A stretch of 64,000 nucleotides of DNA from UBA1181 sp045600225 (lineage in GTDB: Bacteria; Bacteroidota; Bacteroidia; Bacteroidales; Paludibacteraceae). Location: assembly GCA_045600225.1 (NCBI GenBank), contig JAZRXL010000079.1:1-64000 (forward strand). The letters are read 5' to 3'. The translations under genes were made by a program, and so were the position numbers. The notes under the pieces were generated by a model. That model was not told the origin of the DNA. It saw only the letters and a program-made list of their open reading frames with translations, and did no database searches. Below, piece by piece: positions 49,224-58,855 of this stretch. Numbering within the stretch: position 1 is the first letter of the stretch; each line of letters opens with the position of its first letter.

Positions 49224-51062
49224 TTATTTTTTTATCTGCTCTTCCAATTTTCCGATCAACTCAGCTGCCTTGTTATAAAGGTCATCCATTGCTCCTTGTC
49301 CACTTGTTGGTGCGAAACGAGCGAACTCACAAGTTTGAAGTATTTGCATAAAGTCGTTGATGACTGTAGGTTCAACCGTGCAATCTGCCAATTTGGATTC
49401 GATGTTGTCTTTGTCTAACTCAGATACAGGGATGTTTAGTTTGTCACTTGTATATCCCCATAATGCTTTTAGCACCTCTTCGTAGAACGGTTCTTTTTCA
49501 TTCTTTTGAAGATGTTGTTGAGCCTTCTTCAAACGTTTTGTTGCTAATTTGTTAGCACGCTTGTTTTTCACCAATGTGATATTTGCATTCTCTTTCAATT
49601 GCTTTCTGTAAAGAATGAATAGAGTGGCGAAAGCGCACAACGGAATGATAAACCACAAGAAATAGGTTGTAGTTCCAAACAATGGAGATGGATTGGTTAG
49701 AACATCTGTGTCTTTGGTATTAATGAAGTGAATGTCTTTACCTAAGTATTTCACATTCTCCTTGTTGCCATAGTTTGAAACAATAGGGGCGTTGTCGCTA
49801 CCATTATTTTCTCCCTTTGCTACATTGATTGTATAACTCTCTGTTTTGAGAGTGTAATATTTTTTTGTCTTAGGATCAAAGCATGATAGAGTAGCAGCAG
49901 GAATCTCGTACGTGCCTGCATAACGAGGAATAACTAAGTATTCTATCTCTTTTGTTCCGCTAACTACATTACCGCTTGTCGAAACCTTTTGACTGATTTT
50001 AGGATCGTAGATTTCGAAGTCGTTAGGGAATTTGAATTCAGGTTCTTTGACATACTTGATGTTTCCAGTACCAGATATCTTTACCTTAATGTTGATTGCG
50101 TCGTTTGCCTTTACGTCGGTTGAGTTGATGGAAGATTCCATCTTAAATGTACCAACTGTTTTATTGAAATCTGCAGGTTTCCCTTCTGAAGGAAGAGGCA
50201 TAACTTCTATTTTTGTACCCTTGATTTCAAGCGGAACTTTTACGCGTTGTGTAGTATTGAAGAAGTCGTCCATATCGAAAATGGATCTCCTTCTGTTTTG
50301 TCTTTGCACTTGCACTTGTGCAACAGCCGTTAGTTTTCCACTCTCAATATCTATGGTTCCAGCTCTTTGAGGGAAGAGTATGGCTTTTTTCAGTTGGTAT
50401 ACATAGTAGCGAGAACCATTGTATGTTTCAGGCTCTAATGCACGTTCTTCATCTTTCAAGGTGATTTCTTGAGTAATAAATCCATTGTATTCAGGAAGTT
50501 TTACATCTTCAATACCTTCTATGTTTCCTTTGTGGTAAATCTTAATAGTAGCTACGATTTGCTCTCCTTCGTAAGCTTTCTTTTTGTTGTATTCTGCAAC
50601 GCAGTGTACATCAGCGCTTGAAGTGGAGATGGCTCCATTGGCATTTGATTGCTGTTGAGGAGTGGCATTGGCGCCCTGAGCAACAACCTTTATGGTTATT
50701 GCGTTAGACATAAGGGTCTTTCCGTTATTTGAAAAGCGTGCAGGGGAGATGGTGAATGTACCTTCTTTCTTTGGAGTAAGAATATAGGTATAAGTAATGT
50801 TCTCCACAACATTCATACTTCCATTGATAATGGAAACTTGCTTTGATTTACTTGTTGAAGGACCCATCAAGATCTCAAAATCCTTTATTTCTGGGACTTG
50901 TAAATCTTCTGCTTTGGCGTTCTTAATATTAAACTCCAATCTGAATTGTTGTCCCATTGCCACCATATTGGGAGCTGTTGCCTTTATTGATACATCATCA
51001 GCTGCAAAAGCGTTTACGCAAACCAATAATAGCGTCAATAATATAAATCCTATTTTCCTCAT
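49224..51062 (-). CDS. batD: BatD: large periplasmic protein
   Basis: A 612-residue protein with signal peptide (residues 1-21, ending FAAD), a long beta-rich periplasmic region made of several Ig-like repeats (QQFRLEFNIKN, then VHCVAEYNKKKAYEGEQIVA, then NDAINIKVKISGTG), one membrane helix around 465-490 (FLWFIIPLCAFATLFILYR) and a cytosolic helical tail. This is the BatD/oxygen-tolerance layout. It lies between batC and batE with short spacing. Confidence 0.9.
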   Translation of the reverse strand: MRKIGFILLTLLLVCVNAFAADDVSIKATAPNMVAMGQQFRLEFNIKNAKAEDLQVPEIKDFEILMGPSTSKSKQVSIINGSMNVVENITYTYILTPKKEGTFTISPARFSNNGKTLMSNAITIKVVAQGANATPQQQSNANGAISTSSADVHCVAEYNKKKAYEGEQIVATIKIYHKGNIEGIEDVKLPEYNGFITQEITLKDEERALEPETYNGSRYYVYQLKKAILFPQRAGTIDIESGKLTAVAQVQVQRQNRRRSIFDMDDFFNTTQRVKVPLEIKGTKIEVMPLPSEGKPADFNKTVGTFKMESSINSTDVKANDAINIKVKISGTGNIKYVKEPEFKFPNDFEIYDPKISQKVSTSGNVVSGTKEIEYLVIPRYAGTYEIPAATLSCFDPKTKKYYTLKTESYTINVAKGENNGSDNAPIVSNYGNKENVKYLGKDIHFINTKDTDVLTNPSPLFGTTTYFLWFIIPLCAFATLFILYRKQLKENANITLVKNKRANKLATKRLKKAQQHLQKNEKEPFYEEVLKALWGYTSDKLNIPVSELDKDNIESKLADCTVEPTVINDFMQILQTCEFARFAPTSGQGAMDDLYNKAAELIGKLEEQIKK

Positions 51063-51131
51063 TTTAGTTTATTCTTTTCAGTTGCAAAATTACACATAAT
51101 CGTTGTACAAATAAAGTGTGACCTTGTGAAA

Positions 51132-52019
51132 TCACCAATCTTTGTCTGTTTTGTATCGAGAATCTTTTTGTTCAACCTTGCGTTTCTTTTGCTGCTCTTT
51201 CTCTTCTTGTTCTAAGGCTTTCAAGATTTGTTCAGCATTCTCTTTCGACATTTGGTTTTGATCTTGTTGTTGATCTTGGTTTTGATCCTTTTGATCTTGC
51301 TTGTCTTCTTGTTGTTGCTGATCTTGTTGGTCTTTGTTATCGTCTTTCTTGTCGTTTTGGTCGTTATTAGAATTTTGGTTGCTTGGTGGTGTCATGTTTT
51401 GTAGTATTTCAGCCACTTTTGCTTGGTAATCCTGAGCTAAAGCCAAATTGAAACGAGTACTGTCATTTTCTGGTCTTTGTCGTAATGACTCTTTGTAGTT
51501 CTTGATGGAATTTTGAACTGCTTTTAAGTCCTCTTGTGCTTTTTGATAGAAGGCTTGTTTTATTTGGCTGGCATCTTGTCCTGCAGCTTCCGCCTTTTGA
51601 ATCTCTTCGTTGGTCATTAAAACAGAGTCGAGTGGAGTCGTTTTTTTCATATAAGAGTTACCTCTGTTGTGATACATGCTTGATGCCAACTCTTTGGTCT
51701 CCTCTGTTGCATCACTTCTTAATGTGGAACGAATGGCTTTTTCGTACGACTTGTTTGCCGATTCGTATTGTCCATTGCGATAGGCCGCATTTGCATTGTT
51801 ATACAATGCTCCGCTGTGAGTTGAGTCAATACCCAATGCGCCTACATACTTAACAGTTGCCTCATCATACTTTTCATCGTCGAAGAAATTATTACCCTTG
51901 TTAACATAGTCTCCGATTTGATAGAAAGAGAGTTTGTCTGTATTGGTTAAAAGCAATATCAATAAAACAATTACAAGAGTTGCTATTGAACTGATTATTA
52001 TAATCTCCTTTTTATTCAT
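51132..52019 (-). CDS. batC: BatC: membrane-anchored TPR protein
   Basis: Starting at ATG 52019 the protein has 295 residues: an N-terminal helix (6-24, IIIISSIATLVIVLLILLLT), TPR repeats over about 40-220 (GALYNNANAAYRNGQYESAN) and a tail of D/Q/K low complexity (QDQQQQEDKQDQKDQNQDQQ). A GTG at 52037 is in frame, with a purine-rich site (AAGAGGGA) upstream, and would add six residues; either is possible. BatC partners with the VWA proteins BatA and BatB. Confidence 0.88.
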   Translation of the reverse strand: MNKKEIIIISSIATLVIVLLILLLTNTDKLSFYQIGDYVNKGNNFFDDEKYDEATVKYVGALGIDSTHSGALYNNANAAYRNGQYESANKSYEKAIRSTLRSDATEETKELASSMYHNRGNSYMKKTTPLDSVLMTNEEIQKAEAAGQDASQIKQAFYQKAQEDLKAVQNSIKNYKESLRQRPENDSTRFNLALAQDYQAKVAEILQNMTPPSNQNSNNDQNDKKDDNKDQQDQQQQEDKQDQKDQNQDQQQDQNQMSKENAEQILKALEQEEKEQQKKRKVEQKDSRYKTDKDW

Positions 52020-52055
52020 ATCATTCAATGGAAACACCTAAAAGTTTCCCTCTTT

Positions 52056-53078
52056 TTAGTTAAACAATTTGAAGTTTCTGAATAGACCGTTTTTCCTTTC
52101 CAATAGGATAAGTTCAATCACGAGAAGGATTAGGACAATCCACACAATAGGAGGAAATTGTTCGTTGTATTCTGAATAAACTTTTGATTCCACTTCGTCT
52201 TTTGATACCTTCTCCAACTCTGCTTGAATTACTTTCATCGCAGTGTTGGTGTTGTCGGCACGCACATAGGTACCATTTCCTGCTTGTGCAATCTCTTTAC
52301 ACATAGACTCGTTTAGTTTGGAGATTACAGTATTGCCATCTTTGTCTTTCTTGTAGTTGTTGGTTCCTGCAACTGGTATTGGGGAACCTTCAGGCTTTCC
52401 GATACCAATAACATTGATTTGAACACCTTTCTTTGCAATTTCTTTAGCCATGCCTACGGCATCATCCTCGTAGTTTTCACCATCTGTAATGACAATGATG
52501 GATTGCCCTTTGTTCTCTTCGTCAGAGAAGGATCTAGCAGCCATCTCCAATGCAGCGCCAATGGCTGTTCCTTGTTGTCGGATAATCTCTGGTTGTATGG
52601 TTGAAATAAAGATTTTTGCTGATTGATAATCTGTTGTGATCGGAAGTTGTGTGTATGGACGACCTGCAAATATGATGACACCAAACTTGTCATTGTTTAG
52701 ACCATCCAATAATTTATACAACATCTGTTTTGATTTCTCTAATCGGTTGGGTTGCACATCTTCTGCCAACATCGAATTGGAGATGTCTAAGGCTACCATC
52801 ACCTCTAAGCCTTTCTTTTTTACGCTTTCCAGTTTAGAACCAAATTGAGGTCTAGCCATTATAAAGATTATACCTACTAAACCTAATAGGGTAAGGTAAA
52901 ACTTGATATGTTGTCTGAAATTAGAGACACCAGGCATCAGTTCTGAAAGAAGTCCTAAATCACCTAGTTTCTTCAATTGACTTTTCCTTCTAAAACGTGA
53001 ATAGATAAACCATCCCAATAAAACTGGAATGATAAGTAGAAGGTATAAATATTGTGGATTAGCAAATCTGAATAGCAT
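52056..53078 (-). CDS. batB: BatB: membrane VWA-domain protein
   Basis: A 340-residue protein with two N-terminal helices (about 10-27 and 60-75), a von Willebrand factor A domain with an intact MIDAS (DISNS, Asp98-Ser100-Ser102; later TDGEN), and a C-terminal helix before the basic end. The N-terminus FANPQYLYLLLIIPVLL is shared with BatA, indicating gene duplication. The VWA domain faces the periplasm. It starts 17 bases after batA ends. Confidence 0.92.
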   Translation of the reverse strand: MLFRFANPQYLYLLLIIPVLLGWFIYSRFRRKSQLKKLGDLGLLSELMPGVSNFRQHIKFYLTLLGLVGIIFIMARPQFGSKLESVKKKGLEVMVALDISNSMLAEDVQPNRLEKSKQMLYKLLDGLNNDKFGVIIFAGRPYTQLPITTDYQSAKIFISTIQPEIIRQQGTAIGAALEMAARSFSDEENKGQSIIVITDGENYEDDAVGMAKEIAKKGVQINVIGIGKPEGSPIPVAGTNNYKKDKDGNTVISKLNESMCKEIAQAGNGTYVRADNTNTAMKVIQAELEKVSKDEVESKVYSEYNEQFPPIVWIVLILLVIELILLERKNGLFRNFKLFN

Positions 53079-53095
53079 AGTCTGACTCCTTTCTT

Positions 53096-54088
53096 TTATG
53101 GAATGTGTCTTAGAATTGTATTTCTAAGCAAAATTTCTAAAAGCAATAATATGCATGCTGCAATTGCATAAGGAAGATACTCCTCTTGCTTCTTGCTATA
53201 TTCTGTAACTTGAATCTTTGTTTTTTCCAACTGGTCAATCTCTTTGTAGATAGCTTTGAGCGTTTTGTTGTCAGTTGCTCTAAAGTACTGACCATTGGTT
53301 TTGTCTGCAATAGCTTGTAGCGTATTTTCATCAATATCAACGGGAACCATTTGGCGTTGAACACCAAATACTGTGCGAACAGGGTAGGGCGCTTGTCCTT
53401 TAGTTCCAACACCAATGGTGTAGACACGGATGTTGTATGCCTTAGCTAATTCAGCAGCAGTTAGTGGATCTATTTCTCCTCGGTTGTTAGAACCATCGGT
53501 CAAAAGAATGATAACCTTTGATTTAGCTTGACTCTCTTTGATACGATTCACTGCGTTGGCCAGACCCATTCCTATGGCTGTACCATCTTCACTAATCATG
53601 TCGTTAGAGATACTATTCATTAATCCAACTAAAGCTGTTTTGTCTGATGTCAGCGGGCTTTGAGTGAAGCTCTCTCCTGCAAAAACGACTAGTCCTATGT
53701 TGTCGTTCGGACGAGAGGCGATAAATTCAGCACCAACACTTTTTGCTGCCTCTAATCGGTTCGGTTTTAAGTCCTCTGCGATCATACTACCAGAAATATC
53801 CACAGCCATAACAATGTCAATACCTTCCACATCTTTGTTTGCCCATTTGTCTGCTGATTGAGGACGGGCAAGAACAACGATTAGCATTGCAATCACTCCA
53901 AGTCTTAGAATGAATGGAAGGTGAAGCAAGTAATATTTATAACTTTTACGAACACCTTTGAACGGTTCTGTAGAAGATATCTGCAGATTGGCAGTTGTTC
54001 GTTTCCTTCTATAAAAGTATGCCGCAGCCATTGGTATGAGCAATAGCAGAAGATACAGATACGATGGGTTTTGAAATGTTATGTTCAT
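53096..54088 (-). CDS. batA: BatA: membrane VWA-domain protein
   Basis: 330 residues, paralogous to BatB. N-terminal helices (about 8-25 and 58-75), a VWA domain with complete MIDAS (DISGS, Asp97-Ser99-Ser101, and TDGSNNRG), and a C-terminal helix (ILLLLEILLRN). BatA and BatB form membrane complexes linked to oxidative-stress resistance in Bacteroides fragilis. It starts 3 bases after the BatI-like gene ends. Confidence 0.93.
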   Translation of the reverse strand: MNITFQNPSYLYLLLLLIPMAAAYFYRRKRTTANLQISSTEPFKGVRKSYKYYLLHLPFILRLGVIAMLIVVLARPQSADKWANKDVEGIDIVMAVDISGSMIAEDLKPNRLEAAKSVGAEFIASRPNDNIGLVVFAGESFTQSPLTSDKTALVGLMNSISNDMISEDGTAIGMGLANAVNRIKESQAKSKVIILLTDGSNNRGEIDPLTAAELAKAYNIRVYTIGVGTKGQAPYPVRTVFGVQRQMVPVDIDENTLQAIADKTNGQYFRATDNKTLKAIYKEIDQLEKTKIQVTEYSKKQEEYLPYAIAACILLLLEILLRNTILRHIP

Positions 54089-54091
54089 CTT

Positions 54092-55075
54092 TTATTCAGT
54101 CTTTTTATCGTTGCTTGCCGAATTTTCTTGAGGAGCCTCTTCGTTGGACGGAACGATGATAGTCTCATTGATGATGCGGTAAGCATTCAAAATACTCAAT
54201 TCGTTTTCTTCCTGAGTTGGTTCTTGTTTTGCAAACTTAACCATGTCGGAAGTAGAGAATATTTGTCTTAGTTTATCCAAAATTGGAGCAGCTTCTGTAT
54301 CGTATTTAAGACGATCGATAATCTCTGCTGAAGTCATTTCCATGGCAGAAATACCAAATCTCTTTGTGAAGTATTCACGAAGCGTATCAGTAATGTTTGT
54401 ATAATACTGCTTTGTAAAACCTTGCTTCCAAACTTTCTGTTCTTGGATCTCGTTCAACTCTGCCAATGCAATCTCATGAGGTAATCGATTGTCTACCTCT
54501 TTCTCCTCTACTGCATTCTCCAACTTCTTTCTTTGGTAGAATTGGTATACCATGTATCCAATATAACCCAGACCTGCCAAAATAAGGAGGATGGACAGGT
54601 AGAGGAATAGTCTTACCCAGTTGATGCCTGGATCGTAATTTTCTTCAATATCTGTTATCTTGGAGTTGACAAAGTCAGCCTCGATAGTAGATACATTTAA
54701 GAATGTCTTTTCAGAATCAATCTGTTTTGTCTTAGTGACAAACTTGAAAGGAGGGATTGTATATCTTCCTGTGTCAAAAGATGTTACCAATATCTCCTGA
54801 GAAATCTTTATTCTTCCATCCGATTCGTTTGTGGTGTCTAATTTCGAAATGGCTAAAATTTCAACACCAGGCACCAATGTGTCCGATTGATTGATGAATG
54901 GAAACTTAACATTTGCACTTTGGGGTTGCTTGACAGTCAAGAAGATGTGTCGTTGCTCTCCAATGCGCATACTTGACGAATCGATTTCCACACTAGCTTC
55001 AATGGATTGCGCCCATGTAGAATAGGTGAAAATGGAACAAATAAAGAGAAGTATATAACTCTTAAATGATTTCAT
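54092..55075 (-). CDS. BatI-like membrane protein of the Bat operon
   Basis: 327 residues with a signal peptide (residues 1-22, ending TWAQ), a beta-rich periplasmic domain (about 25-145), one membrane helix (about 162-182, LFLYLSILLILAGLGYIGYM) and a cytosolic helical domain (HEIALAELNEIQEQKVWKQG, then EYFTKRFGISAMEMTSAEII) resembling DUF4381. Its position between the DUF58 gene and batA is that of the gene called batI in B. fragilis. I am sure of the operon, less so of the name. Confidence 0.78.
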   Translation of the reverse strand: MKSFKSYILLFICSIFTYSTWAQSIEASVEIDSSSMRIGEQRHIFLTVKQPQSANVKFPFINQSDTLVPGVEILAISKLDTTNESDGRIKISQEILVTSFDTGRYTIPPFKFVTKTKQIDSEKTFLNVSTIEADFVNSKITDIEENYDPGINWVRLFLYLSILLILAGLGYIGYMVYQFYQRKKLENAVEEKEVDNRLPHEIALAELNEIQEQKVWKQGFTKQYYTNITDTLREYFTKRFGISAMEMTSAEIIDRLKYDTEAAPILDKLRQIFSTSDMVKFAKQEPTQEENELSILNAYRIINETIIVPSNEEAPQENSASNDKKTE

Positions 55076-55089
55076 GCTGAAAATTCTTT

Positions 55090-55959
55090 TTATGCTCTTT
55101 GCCTAAATAGTTTCATCAAAGCCTTTACATAGTCTTCATCTGTTGCGATGGCAATAGTGTCAACTCCACTTTGATTGAAATATTGTTTCAAAGTCTCTTG
55201 TCTTTCGTGCCAATGCTTTTCATAAGCAAGACGAAGTTTTTTGTCGGAAGTGTCGATCCACATATCCTCGCCACTCTCTGCATCTTTCATTTTGATCAGG
55301 CCAACAGAGGGAAGGCTCATTTCTCTTCTGTCGTAGATTTGAAGAGCGACCATGTCGTGCTTCCTATTGGCAATCAAAAGGGATTTGGAGAAATCACTGC
55401 TAATGAAGTCGGAAATGATGAATGCAGTACATCTCTTTTTGATGGCATTCGTCATATATTGCAAGGCTCCTTGAATATCTGTTTTTTTGCTTTGTGGCTC
55501 AAAACCTAATAATTCACGAATGATGTAGAGTACATGCTTCTTACCTTTTTGAGGAGGAATGAATTTCTCTATTTGATCTGAGAAAAATATGACACCGATC
55601 TTATCGTTGTTTTGAATTGCAGAAAAGGCTATTGTTGCAGCAATCTCTGCCATCATGTCTCGCTTATTCTGATTGATGGTTCCAAACTCTCCACTGGCAG
55701 ATACGTCGACCAACAACATCATTGTCATTTCGCGCTCCTCTTCAAATACCTTTATGAATGGTTTGTTGAAGCGGGCTGTTACATTCCAATCGATATTGCG
55801 GACATCATCTCCAAACTGGTATTCACGTACTTCAGAAAAGGTCATGCCACGCCCTTTAAAGGCTGTATGGTATTCTCCCGCAAATATGTTGCGAGAGAGA
55901 CCTCTTGTCTTTATCTCAATCTTTCGTACCTTTTTTAATATCTCATTTGTATCTTTCAT
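55090..55959 (-). CDS. DUF58 / VWA-like protein of the MoxR-Bat operon
   Basis: 289 residues, no signal peptide or membrane helix. The DUF58 signature GRGMTFSEVREYQFGDDVR is at about 36-54 with IDWNVTARF. A degenerate VWA MIDAS (DVSAS, Asp85-Ser87-Ser89) follows. DUF58 proteins are probable partners of the MoxR ATPase for inserting metal or assembling complexes. It lies 41 bases downstream of moxR. Confidence 0.92.
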   Translation of the reverse strand: MKDTNEILKKVRKIEIKTRGLSRNIFAGEYHTAFKGRGMTFSEVREYQFGDDVRNIDWNVTARFNKPFIKVFEEEREMTMMLLVDVSASGEFGTINQNKRDMMAEIAATIAFSAIQNNDKIGVIFFSDQIEKFIPPQKGKKHVLYIIRELLGFEPQSKKTDIQGALQYMTNAIKKRCTAFIISDFISSDFSKSLLIANRKHDMVALQIYDRREMSLPSVGLIKMKDAESGEDMWIDTSDKKLRLAYEKHWHERQETLKQYFNQSGVDTIAIATDEDYVKALMKLFRQRA

Positions 55960-56000
55960 CGCTTAAAAATATTATGGTGTAGTCCTGAAAGAATCAATGA

Positions 56001-56993
56001 TTAAGGTACCTCAACAGCATTCAAGATTTCGTTGACAATATCTTCAGAAGTCATATTGTTTGCTTCTGCCTCATAACTTAAACCGATACGGTGACGAAGT
56101 ACATCCATTGCAATTGCGCGAACATCTTCTGGAATGACGTATCCTCTTCTCTTGATGAATGCATATGCTCTTGCTGCCAATGCAAGGTTGATAGATGCAC
56201 GAGGAGAACCACCGAACGAGATCATCTCTTTCAAGTTTCCTAAGTTATATTGCTCAGGGAAACGGGTAGCATTAACGATATCTACGATGTACTTCTCTAT
56301 CTTTTCATCCATATAAACCTCTTGAACAACGCTTCTTGCTTTGATGATATCTTCTGGTTTTAAGATAGGGTTGATTACAGTCTTTTCCTTTTTGATGTTT
56401 TGTCGGATAATCAACTTTTCCTCGTCTGGTTTTGGATAGGTGATGTGAACCTTCAACATAAAACGGTCTAATTGAGCCTCAGGAAGAGGGTATGTTCCTT
56501 CTTGCTCGATAGGGTTTTGGGTTGCCAATACTAAGAATGGTTTTGGAAGAATGAATGATTCTTCTCCAATTGTAACTTGACGCTCTTGCATTGCCTCAAG
56601 TAGGGCACTTTGTACTTTAGCAGGAGCACGGTTGATCTCATCTGCCAATACCAAGTTTGCAAATATTGGTCCTTTCTTAATGTTGAACTCCTCTGATTTT
56701 TGGCTATATATCATCGTACCAATTACATCGGCAGGCAATAAGTCTGGTGTAAACTGAATACGGCTATATTTTGCATCGATTAGTTCTCCTAATGTCTTAA
56801 TGGCTAAAGTTTTCGCCAAGCCTGGAACTCCCTCTAATAATACGTGACCATCTGCCAATAGTCCTATTAACAGTGATTCAACCAAGTGCTTCTGTCCGAC
56901 AATGGCTTTGTCCATTCCCATGACAAGCATATCAACGAAAGAACTCTGCTTCTCAATCTTCTCGTTTAATGATCTAATATCGATTTGGTCCAT
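56001..56993 (-). CDS. MoxR-family AAA+ ATPase
   Basis: 330 residues with Walker A GVPGLAKT (55-62), Walker B VLADEINRAP (near 114-123), sensor I ATQNPIEQEGTYPLPEAQLD and sensor II GGSPRASINLALAARA. The last two are MoxR hallmarks. MoxR acts as a chaperone for VWA proteins, here the DUF58, BatA and BatB products downstream. First gene of the Bat part of the operon. Confidence 0.95.
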   Translation of the reverse strand: MDQIDIRSLNEKIEKQSSFVDMLVMGMDKAIVGQKHLVESLLIGLLADGHVLLEGVPGLAKTLAIKTLGELIDAKYSRIQFTPDLLPADVIGTMIYSQKSEEFNIKKGPIFANLVLADEINRAPAKVQSALLEAMQERQVTIGEESFILPKPFLVLATQNPIEQEGTYPLPEAQLDRFMLKVHITYPKPDEEKLIIRQNIKKEKTVINPILKPEDIIKARSVVQEVYMDEKIEKYIVDIVNATRFPEQYNLGNLKEMISFGGSPRASINLALAARAYAFIKRRGYVIPEDVRAIAMDVLRHRIGLSYEAEANNMTSEDIVNEILNAVEVP

Positions 56994-57068
56994 TTTATTT
57001 ATGTTTTTATTATTTAATTTCTATGTCTTTCTTTGGTAGAACTTTGTTCTTGCCTCGTTATTGTGCAA

Positions 57069-57106
57069 CTTGCCACTCTCTTAACAATATTTAATCGAGT
57101 GGCAAG
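57069..57106. terminator. Inverted repeat between the HU-LysM gene and moxR
   Basis: CTTGCCACTC (57069-57078) and GAGTGGCAAG (57097-57106) form a 10-bp perfect stem with an 18-base loop. There is no T-run on the minus strand, so it may be an attenuator or processing site rather than a full terminator. Confidence 0.35.
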
Positions 57107-57116
57107 CATTTTAACC

Positions 57117-58565
57117 TTATTTTAGAAGTTTGTTGTTTACTTCATCTGCAATCTTTTTGCATTTCTCTGATGAAGGATTTACAAACTTGTCTTCTAAATC
57201 AGGAATCTTCAGCTTCATTCCTGGTTTTATATCACTTGGACTTGACAATACATCTGTATTAAAGAAGTATAGGTAACCCCAGTAGTTGTATACGCCTTTG
57301 TATATGTTTCTTGATATTTGAGCCAAGCGACTTCCTTCTGGTACAGTGTACTCTTCCTTGATGCCAACGGTTTTAGGGAAGTTTAATTCTGGATGGTTCT
57401 CATTCATGTAATTTACCAATCTGTCATCGAAAGAGTGGGTGGCTGCATTATAGGTAGCATTGTCTTCCTCCTCTTCGGCCTCTTGTTTGCTTGCTTGTTC
57501 CAATTCATTCATTACGATGCATTGATCAGTGTTCTCAAAGCAATCAATAGCAGGTTGTGGTTCCTCAATGAAGTCATCGTCCTCGCTCTTGGCTGGGGTA
57601 GCAGGTGCTTCTTTTACAGGAACCTCTTCCTTGACGGTTGGTGCCTCCTGTTTGTCCATCAAATATTTAACGGCAAATAGAATGCCCAATACGAGAAGTA
57701 AACCTAGTAATAACCAAAGCAACCATTTCTTGCTCTTTGGTTCCTCTTTGGCTTTTGCAGGTTGCTTTTTCTTTGGCTGTGGTGTTGAAGGAGCAACCTC
57801 TGTTTGTTGTGGTTTCTCTTCAACTTCGCTTTTCTCTGTAGAAGTTGCGATCTCTTCTTTTACTCCTTCTGTTGTTTCAGTTTCGCTTGAAACTTCATTT
57901 TGTGTAGAAGGTTGCTCTTCTGCAATTGTTTCTTGAACTGTGCTTTCTGTATTGGTCACATTGTTTTCCAATGAGTTTTCTGCAGATTGCACTTGCTCGT
58001 TTTCAATCTTGTCATTCATAATAGTTTCGTTTGTTGTTTCTTTAATAGTCTCCTTTTGAATAGGAGTCTTATCTTCTTTTTGTATCTCTTCCTGATACAA
58101 GGAGTCCGTAGTTGTTGCAACTTCAGCCACTTCTTGTATTGGTGTTTTTTCAATGTTTTGTTGAACGGATGCAGTAGGAATGACCTCTTCCATAACCTCA
58201 TCTTCGTCGAAGTTGTCATCAATATCTGGATCTACAGGTCCGTCATCTTTCAACACATAGGTCTCCAAATGTGCGTATGGTTTATTAATATCTTCCTTCA
58301 AATTCTTTTCTGGAGTGAAGGTGACTTTCTTATGAGCAGGAATAATCATCTCAGATCCGTCTTGAACATTGACGCTCTTTCTCTCTTCGATGGCAACAAC
58401 CTTAAATGTACCTAGGTTTGGTATTTTGGCAATTCCATCTTTCATCAAAGCTTCTTCTGCAATCTCGAAAAGTGTACGCAAAAATGACTCTGTGAGTTTT
58501 TTAGTTGCTCCGGATTCATCTGCGATTTGACTTAAAATATCTTGTATACTTTTTTTCTCGTTCAT
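57117..58565 (-). CDS. HU-family DNA-binding domain joined to membrane helix and LysM-like domain
   Basis: A 482-residue protein with unusual architecture. Residues about 5-98 are an HU/IHF domain (FLRTLFEIAEEALMKDG, IPNLGTFKVV, VTFTPEKNLKED). Residues 100-270 are an acidic, Q/E/T-rich linker. A basic stretch (KKKQPAKAKEEPKSKK, 265-280) precedes one membrane helix at 281-299. Then comes another acidic linker and a LysM-like module at about 406-457 (YTVPEGSRLAQISRNIYKGV, ending PGMKLKIP). By the positive-inside rule the HU part is cytoplasmic and the LysM part periplasmic, where it could bind peptidoglycan. It starts 14 bases after the small HU gene. Confidence 0.85.
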   Translation of the reverse strand: MNEKKSIQDILSQIADESGATKKLTESFLRTLFEIAEEALMKDGIAKIPNLGTFKVVAIEERKSVNVQDGSEMIIPAHKKVTFTPEKNLKEDINKPYAHLETYVLKDDGPVDPDIDDNFDEDEVMEEVIPTASVQQNIEKTPIQEVAEVATTTDSLYQEEIQKEDKTPIQKETIKETTNETIMNDKIENEQVQSAENSLENNVTNTESTVQETIAEEQPSTQNEVSSETETTEGVKEEIATSTEKSEVEEKPQQTEVAPSTPQPKKKQPAKAKEEPKSKKWLLWLLLGLLLVLGILFAVKYLMDKQEAPTVKEEVPVKEAPATPAKSEDDDFIEEPQPAIDCFENTDQCIVMNELEQASKQEAEEEEDNATYNAATHSFDDRLVNYMNENHPELNFPKTVGIKEEYTVPEGSRLAQISRNIYKGVYNYWGYLYFFNTDVLSSPSDIKPGMKLKIPDLEDKFVNPSSEKCKKIADEVNNKLLK

Positions 58566-58579
58566 AACACTTCACTGCT

Positions 58580-58855
58580 TTATTGGTTTAATTTGTCTTT
58601 GAGAATAGCACTTACTTTAAAAGCTAATGATTGCTTTGGAGGAGAAAGAAGTCTTTGCTTTGTTACTGGATTGATAGAGATTCTCTCTTTCTTTCTCCTT
58701 GCTTCAAGGATACCAAAACTTGGAATAGAAACTGAATTCCCATTCAACAACTCTTCTTTTAGACAATCTACGAAAGAAGAGAACAAAGCATCTGTCGTTT
58801 CTGCATCGAGTTGTAGACGCTTTCTGATTTCTGATGTTATTTCTTTTGTGTTCAA
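58580..58855 (-). CDS. HU/IHF-family DNA-binding protein
   Basis: About 91 residues with the HU fold (TKEITSEIRKRLQLDAETTD, VDCLKEELLNGNSVSIPSFG, NPVTKQRLLSPPKQSLAFK). No ATG is available: the frame opens after a TAG, and TTG codons at 58864 and 58855 are the only candidates. I chose 58855 because most relatives begin M-N-x-K-E-I. The conserved RNP arm motif appears as INPVTKQ. It probably wraps or bends DNA and may pair with the membrane-anchored HU downstream. Confidence 0.8.
   Translation of the reverse strand: MNTKEITSEIRKRLQLDAETTDALFSSFVDCLKEELLNGNSVSIPSFGILEARRKKERISINPVTKQRLLSPPKQSLAFKVSAILKDKLNQ

Noticed and set aside
51180..51400. Apparent repeat DNA in batC 3' end
   Set aside because: It is the codon expansion of the Gln/Asp/Lys low-complexity tail, not a CRISPR or mobile repeat.
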